From contig CAZUMW010000004.1 of NCBI GenBank assembly GCA_964621615.1, positions 124,001 through 188,000 on the forward strand: a stretch of DNA of 64,000 nucleotides, given 5' to 3'. The translations under genes were made by a program, and so were the position numbers. The notes beneath the pieces are model-generated. The model ran no database searches, was not told the origin of the DNA, and saw only the letters and a program-made list of their open reading frames with translations. Origin of the DNA: CAZUMW01 sp964621615. GTDB taxonomy: Bacteria > Desulfobacterota > WTBG01 > CAIYCZ01 > CAIRTM01. Shown piece after piece: positions 8,291-14,392 of the stretch (within the stretch, counting starts at the first letter, position 1; every line of letters begins with the position of its first letter).

Positions 8291-9385
8291 ATGACTTGCC
8301 GGTACGCAAAACAAATAATCATAATGAGTGCGGCGGCCTTTATTGTTTTCATTGCAGCCGCCGCCGGTTTTGCAACAGAGCATAAAAAGTGTGCGACGGT
8401 TGTCGATTCACTGGGACGCGCTGTGCCGGTTCCCCAGGATTGCACACGGCTGGCCTGCCTGTATGCCTTTACCGGACACGTGGTTGCTATGCTCGGCAGG
8501 GGGCGGGACATCGTTGCCGTCTCCAACGGGCTTAAGCGCGATGTGCTCCTGAAAAAAATGTACCCGTCTATCGCTGAAGCGCTGACCCCCAAATTTCAGG
8601 GCGCCATAAATATCGAAGAGCTCCTGCGCACCCGGCCCGATCTCGTGTTCGTGTCTGCGGAAATGGGTCGAAACGCAGCGGAAACGGCTAAGCTGGACAG
8701 CTGCGGTCTGACGTGGATTGCGGTCGGCTTTCACACCATGGAAAAGCAGCAGCGGGCCATATACAGTATCGGCCGTGCGATCGGCGCCACGGAAAAGGCC
8801 GCCTGCTATAACGCATATTACCGCCGCTGCATCGAGCGGGTCCAGCAAAAGATACGCTCCGTACCGCTCTCACAGCGAATAACCATTTATCATGCAACGA
8901 CCGAGGCCACCCGAACAACACAGAAAAACAGTCTGCCGGCGGACTGGATCCGCGCAGCAGGGGCAATAAACGTTGCCGCCGAAGATTCTTCTCCTGCGTT
9001 CACCGGCATCAGCCACATAGACATCGAGCAGATTCTGGTGTGGAACCCGGCTGTCATCCTGGTAAACGAACCCGGACTTGCAGAACATATCATGAACAGC
9101 CTCCGGTGGTCGTCATTTTCCGCGGTACAAAAAAGCCGGGTATATCAGCTGCCGATCGGCATATCCCGATGGGGACACCCCGGCTCTCTTGAGACACCGC
9201 TCGCTATACTCTGGACGGCACAAAAGCTGTATCCGGACCTGTTTGCCGATATTGATATCCACAAAGAGGTTTCTCACTTCTACAGCACTTTTTTTAATTA
9301 CCCGCTTTCCGGAACCATGGTTCAAAACATACTGAACGGCACAGGCATGCGCCTTACCAAAGACAGACAGAAGAAGCAAAGATAA
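8291..9385 (+). CDS. Periplasmic metal-chelate-binding protein (FecB/BtuF-like)
   Basis: A 364-residue exported protein with a signal peptide ending around AAAAGFA (residue 28) and no lipobox Cys, so probably soluble in the periplasm. It has a class III binding-protein layout: VDSLGRAVPVP at the start of the mature part, INIEELLRTRPDLVFVS in lobe 1, a linking helix, then GISHIDIEQILVWNPAVILV in lobe 2. This is the substrate receptor for the permease/ATPase just upstream. The family binds siderophores, haem, cobalamin, or in some cases chelated Mo/W; I cannot tell which. The 21-base gap to the next gene suggests cotranscription. Confidence 0.87.
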   Translation: MTCRYAKQIIIMSAAAFIVFIAAAAGFATEHKKCATVVDSLGRAVPVPQDCTRLACLYAFTGHVVAMLGRGRDIVAVSNGLKRDVLLKKMYPSIAEALTPKFQGAINIEELLRTRPDLVFVSAEMGRNAAETAKLDSCGLTWIAVGFHTMEKQQRAIYSIGRAIGATEKAACYNAYYRRCIERVQQKIRSVPLSQRITIYHATTEATRTTQKNSLPADWIRAAGAINVAAEDSSPAFTGISHIDIEQILVWNPAVILVNEPGLAEHIMNSLRWSSFSAVQKSRVYQLPIGISRWGHPGSLETPLAILWTAQKLYPDLFADIDIHKEVSHFYSTFFNYPLSGTMVQNILNGTGMRLTKDRQKKQR

Positions 9386-9406
9386 CACGGCAGGGATGAA
9401 AAACAC

Positions 9407-10153
9407 ATGAATATATTGCTGTGCATAGACGACACCGACAATATCGACAGCCCGGGAACCGGCAAGCTGGCCGCACAGCTGGCCCGCCGCATCGAAGAAG
9501 GCGGATTGGGCGATACCGGACCGGTTACCCGCCACCAGCTGCTTATTCACCCCGACATTCCCTATACGTCACATAACAGTTCAATGTGCTTTGCAGCCAA
9601 AGTTGAAGAAAAATTCCTTGCCCGGGTCACCGATTGTGCAGCAGACTTTCTGAACAGCAAAAGCGCCGCCGGTTCGGAGCCCGGCCTGTGCATAATCTGC
9701 CCGGACACCATACCGAATTCCGAAACCCTTGTGTCTTTCGGCAGGCAAGCCAAAAATAAAGTTATTTCAAAAGATGATGCGTATGCTCTTGCCCGCCGCC
9801 TCAATATACACCTCTCAGAGCACGGCGGAAAAGGCCAGGGGGTAATCGGTGCTCTTGCGGGTTGCGGCCTCCGTCTGACCGGAAATGACGGGCGGTTTCG
9901 CGGACATTTTCAGGTTAAAGCGGACAACAATCATATCGACGTAGCCGGACTCAAGGAACAAACCGGTGTTGACGTCGTAAAATGTCTTGACGGTACAATC
10001 CTGCAGGATGACGAGATTGTCTTTTTAGGCCCCAAAGTAAAAGCAGTGCTTCAGGAGGGAAAACCGACCCTGCTGGTATTCAGCGATTATGAACGGACCC
10101 GGAACCGGCGATGCTGGAAAACATGCACCAAAGAACAGCTCCGGGTGTTTTAA
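9407..10153 (+). CDS. TiaS-like (TCKD-type) kinase-domain protein
   Basis: A 248-residue protein that opens with IDDTDNIDSPGTGKLAAQLA, the acidic nucleotide-binding signature of the N-terminal domain of archaeal TiaS. It also has HGGKGQGVIGALAGCGLRL and RGHFQVKADNNHIDVA. TiaS joins agmatine to C34 of tRNA-Ile2, but this protein lacks the OB-fold and zinc parts of the full enzyme (about 420 residues), so tRNA modification should not be assumed. Bacterial stand-alone members are of unknown function. It follows the Fec-type importer by 21 bases. I infer an ATP-dependent step linked to the imported compound or its cofactor. The family resemblance is clear at the N-terminus and weaker elsewhere. 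Confidence 0.6.
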   Translation: MNILLCIDDTDNIDSPGTGKLAAQLARRIEEGGLGDTGPVTRHQLLIHPDIPYTSHNSSMCFAAKVEEKFLARVTDCAADFLNSKSAAGSEPGLCIICPDTIPNSETLVSFGRQAKNKVISKDDAYALARRLNIHLSEHGGKGQGVIGALAGCGLRLTGNDGRFRGHFQVKADNNHIDVAGLKEQTGVDVVKCLDGTILQDDEIVFLGPKVKAVLQEGKPTLLVFSDYERTRNRRCWKTCTKEQLRVF

Positions 10154-10215
10154 TTACCGAAACTCATGCAATGCTGATACCGATCTAAAAAATTCAATTT
10201 TTCAAGCAGAGTACT

Positions 10216-10440
10216 ATGACTATCTGGAAAAAGCTCACCGGTAACAAGCACCTGTTCCTGCACGGTCAGGAAAGCTATTCCATAGCACGTATTCAGGCAC
10301 AGCAGTGCACTGATTTTTCACCAGACGATGAAAACGAGGCGGTTTGTGAGGATAAAACAACCTGCTATAACTGCCGATACCGCCGCTGGACACCCGATTC
10401 TTTTGAATGTGTAAAACCAGCCGACCATCAACTGCAATAA
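10216..10440 (+). CDS. Small Cys-rich protein, possible metal binder
   Basis: A 74-residue soluble protein with five cysteines at 31, 44, 50, 53 and 65. The core is CEDKTTCYNCRYRRWTPDSF with a final Cys shortly after, resembling a small zinc or Fe-S site (C-x5-C-x2-C-x11-C). It lies 62 bases after the TiaS-like gene in the same direction, and may be part of the metal-import operon. No Shine-Dalgarno is obvious. I do not recognise a named family. The conserved-looking Cys spacing and even codon use make it more likely real than not. Confidence 0.5.
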   Translation: MTIWKKLTGNKHLFLHGQESYSIARIQAQQCTDFSPDDENEAVCEDKTTCYNCRYRRWTPDSFECVKPADHQLQ

Positions 10441-10511
10441 CCACATATCACAATTCACGTTCTGAACGACATAGCATGCCTATAGCCACCCATCCGGCCT
10501 GCTGCGCCTGT

Positions 10512-10952
10512 TCAGTTCGGCAGAAGCAGCGGGGGTTTGTTGAAAGTGCGACGAATGCGGTTAAGCGTTTTGAGAGCACCCTTTCGCTTAACAAGCCTGC
10601 GCACAACGCGGCGCTTGCCGGGAAGATCAATCAGCAGAACCCCGATTAAAATCGTAAGGAGCCCCTGTCCTGGCAAAAAAAGCAATAGTATACCGGTAAT
10701 AATAAATAAAACACCTGTGGTGTTCTTAACGAACAGAAAAGGAACATACACAATGCTGTCCTGCAGCACCGAGCTTTTATCAGGACGCTGCAGATAATCG
10801 TGCGGCAGTTTAATGATAACCATAGGCAGCGCAATGAGAGTACCGAAAAAAACCGCAACTGAAAACGCCCCAAGCCATCCCAGCAAAACCGTATTATCCA
10901 GAATCCAATGATTCACAAAGCGCCACAGATCCGCAAAATCCATAAACATCAC
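10512..10952 (-). CDS. Inner-membrane protein, PGPGW-like
   Basis: A 146-residue membrane protein with about three hydrophobic segments (residues 20-48, 70-90, 88-108) and a very basic C-terminus (KRRVVRRLVKRKGALKTLNRI) facing the cytoplasm by the positive-inside rule. The stretch LLLFLPGQGLLTILIGVLLI then DLPGK resembles the PGPGW family of small membrane proteins, whose function is unknown. It is oriented against the metal-import operon and lies 35 bases downstream of the 297-residue membrane-anchored protein, so the two may share a transcript. Confidence 0.6.
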   Translation of the reverse strand: MMFMDFADLWRFVNHWILDNTVLLGWLGAFSVAVFFGTLIALPMVIIKLPHDYLQRPDKSSVLQDSIVYVPFLFVKNTTGVLFIITGILLLFLPGQGLLTILIGVLLIDLPGKRRVVRRLVKRKGALKTLNRIRRTFNKPPLLLPN

Positions 10953-10987
10953 CGTCGCTGCATATTATGCCGGCCGTGTGCTGCAAT

Positions 10988-11881
10988 TTATGCAGACAGG
11001 TCAGCATTGACATTCCAGAAACCATCAAGCCAGTAGCGCTTAAACGAATCCTTGAATATTTTTTTCCCCATCGATACGGCAAAATCTTTTTCATATATCA
11101 AACGTACAAGCTCGGTTATTTTTTGTTCATGCACCGGAGCGAATGAACTGTCCGGTCCCGCTCCCTGCAGGCTTTTCAGATAGGCCTGAAACACTGTTTT
11201 GAACGCCTTTTTCACCGCACAATAATAGTTCTGCCGTGCGGTATCGTTATCGCCTTCAGGCTCGACAAGCTCCATGCGGAATGTGCTTTTGTAAGGATCA
11301 AGATAGCGGGTGATTTTGCCCCTGCCCTCTTCCAGCGTGCGCTGATACGGCTGAACGCTTTCATACGCCTCGGTTACTTTTTCAATCTGCTTTCCCAAAA
11401 ATGCTGAAAGGTTTATTGTTTCTTTATCTGCAATAAAAAAATCAATGGTGCACAGCCCGGGCGTACCGGGAGAGGGTTTCATAAAATCCATATGCAGCAC
11501 CGGGGCATGGTACTCATAGCGGGGTCTTACGTTTATGGTGAAATCACGGTAATATTCAGATTCCGGCGGAAGCTCGAACTGGCTCACGGTTGCGGTCGCG
11601 ATCCTGTCGCTTTTATAGGCAATCAGCGGAACACCGACGCGATCCTCACCGAACAGCAGGCTGAACGGAAACGAAAGTTCAATGGTAAAGTCACGGAACT
11701 CTTCGGTTATTTGACGTTTTTCGGCACCATATTGTTCTAATACAGAGGGAACATAATTTCTCAAATCTTTAAAGACGCCGTAATCAGTATATTTTTCCGG
11801 CTCATAGGTCAGGATAAACAAAACGATTGCAATAAAGATAATAAAGAACAGCAAGACAGCAAATTTAACCGCTTTTTTCAT
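10988..11881 (-). CDS. Membrane-anchored protein of unknown function
   Basis: 297 residues with one strong N-terminal membrane segment (about 6-26), then a soluble domain. I do not firmly recognise a family. The central FTINVRPRYEYHAPVLHMDF followed by GLCTIDFF recalls the central strand pair of ferredoxin-dependent bilin reductases (P-x2-Y-x2-P-x4-D). The late YEKDFAVSMGKKIFKDSFKR is placed where those enzymes have their closing helices. Against this, bilin reductases have no membrane anchor and I see no biliprotein genes nearby. Treat as a hypothetical protein with a possible remote bilin-reductase-like fold. Confidence 0.55.
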   Translation of the reverse strand: MKKAVKFAVLLFFIIFIAIVLFILTYEPEKYTDYGVFKDLRNYVPSVLEQYGAEKRQITEEFRDFTIELSFPFSLLFGEDRVGVPLIAYKSDRIATATVSQFELPPESEYYRDFTINVRPRYEYHAPVLHMDFMKPSPGTPGLCTIDFFIADKETINLSAFLGKQIEKVTEAYESVQPYQRTLEEGRGKITRYLDPYKSTFRMELVEPEGDNDTARQNYYCAVKKAFKTVFQAYLKSLQGAGPDSSFAPVHEQKITELVRLIYEKDFAVSMGKKIFKDSFKRYWLDGFWNVNADLSA

Positions 11882-11993
11882 GATATAACTCCCCTGTACA
11901 TGTTTTATATTAACGTTAACGGGATTCAGAAGTCAGGAGCCTTATCTCAGAATAGGCTACATTCAAACCGCGCTTTTCATCGTTATATAATGG

Positions 11994-12009
11994 CTTTCAC
12001 ATGTGAAAG
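11994..12009. promoter_or_regulatory. Perfect 16-base palindrome, possible operator
   Basis: CTTTCACATGTGAAAG reads identically on both strands and lies about 115 bases upstream of the leftward gene starting at 11881, in the 208-base gap after the 579-residue lipoprotein gene. It has no loop, so it fits a dimeric regulator site better than a terminator. The gap also contains the 10-base palindrome TTAACGTTAA (about 11912-11921). No regulator is assigned. Confidence 0.35.
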
Positions 12010-12089
12010 TCAACGGTTTTATGGTGATAAAATACAGGGGAAAAAATCGGTTGGAATATGATGACGATTGCAGTGATAATACTGCAGTT

Positions 12090-13829
12090 TTATCGGCTGT
12101 ATCGCAGTATGATTTCATCTCCGGCAGCAAACACAAGGAATTCCGACAGGCCCCACACATCATACAGAGGCTTCATACCGCTTTTCATTTCATCCCATTG
12201 CAGACCGTTACAGTAAAGAATGACTCCACCGATTCCGTCGTCACCGACCGCATACAGCTGTGATGAGGAGGTACCCCACACATCATTAAGGCAATATTCA
12301 GGGGCAATCGTTTCAGACGACCACTCGATGCCGGCGTCAGCCGATGTAAAAACCGTACCGGAATTCTGTTCAAGAACATCGCCGCCAACGGCACACACTG
12401 TGTCACCGTCAGACCAGACCCCCCGCAGGTAGATGCCCTCTTTTTCAAAAAGAATACGCCAGTTTACCCCAGCGTCCTCTGAAACCAGCACTCTACTTTT
12501 AAACGGCGGACTGGCTGCAGCAGCATACTGAGCAGTGATACCATATATACGCTCATCGCTGACTCCACATACATCATTGAATGACCCGTAGCGGGCCGTG
12601 CTGAAGGCTTCACCCCATAGGGTCCCGTCAAAGAACAGCACTTTCCCGGTAACCTTCCCGCCGACAGCGGCAGCACCTCCTGCTGCAACGGCGCCTCCTG
12701 ACGGTAACACCCATATATCGCTGAGTATTCCCATATCTGTGCTTACAAAAGATTCCATCCAGCCGCTTCCGTCAAATCGATACACAACACCCTGCTGCTG
12801 CAGCCCTTCTGCATACCCGCCTGCAGCGAATATATTTTGTGAAGACCTTCCCCGGACTGAATAAAAGAATCCTTCCTGCTCCGCGCGAAACGTTTCTGTC
12901 CAACGGCTTCCGTCATAGTGCAGGATAACCCCGGAATTTGTCTTGCCGTCCCCCCCGGCGGCAAAAACATCGCCTTCAGCAGAGCCCCATAAGCCGAACA
13001 GGCTGAGCTCGCAAGGTAAAGCCATTGCCTCCCAGGAAGGAATCGTTGTGGTAGTTTCCTGATCCGGGTTAACAGTTGTTGTTGATTTCACAAAAATAGT
13101 TGTAGTTGACATTTCATGCTGCGGTATGGTCGAGGTTGCTGTTGTCTCAGGATACGAGGTTGCTGTTGTCTCAGGATACGTGCTTGTGGTTGTGCTGAAC
13201 GTTGTACCGACATGATCTGGCTGGTCTTCGTATACTGTGATTGAGACATTATCAGTATATTGAGCGCCCTCTGAATCGTAAGCTGTAAGAGCTATTACGT
13301 GCTTTCCCGGCGAAAGGCCGCTGCGGGTGAATGATGCCCCCGTACCAATGACCCCGTCAACAGTTGACTCCCAGGTAAGCGCATCGCCTTCAAGGGAGCC
13401 GTCCTCGTAATCGTCCCCCTCACCTGAAAACGATATATCCTTATGTACGCTGAAGCGCTCATTGCTGAGCGGCTCCAGGATAACAGCACGCGGCCTTCTG
13501 TTACCGGTTACGGTAACCGTAACCGATGCATACCCGTGCCAGGTATCTGTATCCGTTGCTCTGACGGTAATCGTGTGCGTGCCCACTGAAAGCCCGGTTA
13601 CCTCAAGTGCTGCTCCCGTGCCGATGGTTCCATCATGATCCGATTCCCACACTACATTGGCACCGTCAAGAACACCGCCGTGAACGTCAAATGCGACACA
13701 GGCGAACCGAACCGTTTCGGCGCTGGAATAAACGGTGCCGTCCACAGGGGCGATAATGTACACAACAGGCATACACCCGCTGCAAACACAAACCAGCGCT
13801 GCAAGCAATGCGTTTACTGTATGCTTCAT
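12090..13829 (-). CDS. Lipoprotein with Ig-like domains, Thr-rich linker and propeller-like repeats
   Basis: 579 residues, lipobox VCSGC with Cys at 19. Two Ig/PKD-like domains follow (about 25-110 and 112-205), each with a WES-D---GTIGTGA type motif and a TH-I-V-A-D strand. A Thr/Ser/Pro-rich linker (about 210-268) comes next. The C-terminal half has about six repeats of ~45 residues of the form LYDVWGTSSSQLYAVGDDG, ending in an AVG--G-ILHYDG-W type pattern, probably a beta-propeller. It is exported to a membrane surface; binding or structural roles are usual for such layouts, but none is known here. It starts four bases after the upstream lipoprotein stop. The same repeat type occurs in the 852-residue protein two genes upstream. 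Confidence 0.75.
   Translation of the reverse strand: MKHTVNALLAALVCVCSGCMPVVYIIAPVDGTVYSSAETVRFACVAFDVHGGVLDGANVVWESDHDGTIGTGAALEVTGLSVGTHTITVRATDTDTWHGYASVTVTVTGNRRPRAVILEPLSNERFSVHKDISFSGEGDDYEDGSLEGDALTWESTVDGVIGTGASFTRSGLSPGKHVIALTAYDSEGAQYTDNVSITVYEDQPDHVGTTFSTTTSTYPETTATSYPETTATSTIPQHEMSTTTIFVKSTTTVNPDQETTTTIPSWEAMALPCELSLFGLWGSAEGDVFAAGGDGKTNSGVILHYDGSRWTETFRAEQEGFFYSVRGRSSQNIFAAGGYAEGLQQQGVVYRFDGSGWMESFVSTDMGILSDIWVLPSGGAVAAGGAAAVGGKVTGKVLFFDGTLWGEAFSTARYGSFNDVCGVSDERIYGITAQYAAAASPPFKSRVLVSEDAGVNWRILFEKEGIYLRGVWSDGDTVCAVGGDVLEQNSGTVFTSADAGIEWSSETIAPEYCLNDVWGTSSSQLYAVGDDGIGGVILYCNGLQWDEMKSGMKPLYDVWGLSEFLVFAAGDEIILRYSR
13132..13179 (-). repeat. Two exact 24-base tandem copies
   Basis: Two identical adjacent 24-base units (13132-13155, 13156-13179) encode the repeated YPETTATS in the Thr-rich linker of the lipoprotein. 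Exact identity suggests recent duplication by slippage; the linker can vary in length without changing frame. Confidence 0.85.
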
Positions 13830-13833
13830 TGTA

Positions 13834-14289
13834 CTAATTAATTTCGTTCATCAAAAACCGGTACGACAGCAGCCGTGCCGGCGATGAATCGTGCTCAACT
13901 GTGATCAGCACAGGAACATCGCTGGTTTCCGCTCTTTTTTTGAATCGCATAGAATATACATATGTACGTGCGGGGTTCTCTGTCATGCGTCCGGCAGCAG
14001 GGTCCGGCGATGACTCGCGCTCAAAAGAATAGGCTACCGGCAATCCCAGCCTGTCGTTTATCTGCTTTTGCATTGTGGCGAAAAGACCGTAGGGGTATTG
14101 GCTGGTGACAGTTGTACTGAAAAGCGCGTATGCATTCCGGTAATCTTCTGCGATAATACTGTTCATAAACGACGAGGCTATCCGCAGCTCCTGTCTTGCT
14201 GCGGATGATTCACTTTGTGCAACCCGCGACGCACATGCAGCACTGACGAACAGGATCACCAGCGCCGCATATCTGCAATATGTCTTCAT
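13834..14289 (-). CDS. Small lipoprotein, NTF2/DUF4019-like
   Basis: About 151 residues from the ATG at 14289, which has GGAGAGG upstream; an in-frame ATG at 14376 lies inside the upstream hairpin and would put unrelated residues before the signal peptide. Lipobox VSAAC (Cys about 19). The remainder, ASSFMNSIIAEDYRNAYALF followed by a QKQINDRLG segment, resembles the cone-shaped NTF2-like/DUF4019 proteins in which an unstable helix pair precedes a curved sheet. Function unknown. It lies between two proteins with propeller-like repeats in one leftward operon. Confidence 0.62.
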   Translation of the reverse strand: MKTYCRYAALVILFVSAACASRVAQSESSAARQELRIASSFMNSIIAEDYRNAYALFSTTVTSQYPYGLFATMQKQINDRLGLPVAYSFERESSPDPAAGRMTENPARTYVYSMRFKKRAETSDVPVLITVEHDSSPARLLSYRFLMNEIN

Positions 14290-14343
14290 TGTCTGACCTC
14301 TCCGATTTTTATAGCTTTCATACTGCCATATCTGAATACATAT

Positions 14344-14383
14344 ATGACATATGCGCCCGGATACATCCGGGCGCATATGTCAT
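14344..14383. repeat. Perfect 19-bp inverted repeat with 2-base loop
   Basis: ATGACATATGCGCCCGGAT (14344-14362) is followed after AC by its exact reverse complement (14365-14383). In RNA this is a very stable GC-centred hairpin, 10 bases downstream of the 852-residue gene stop and upstream of the next gene. There is no U-run on the leftward transcript, so it may act as an mRNA stabiliser or attenuator rather than a classical terminator. Confidence 0.8.
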
Positions 14384-14392
14384 GGCTACTAG

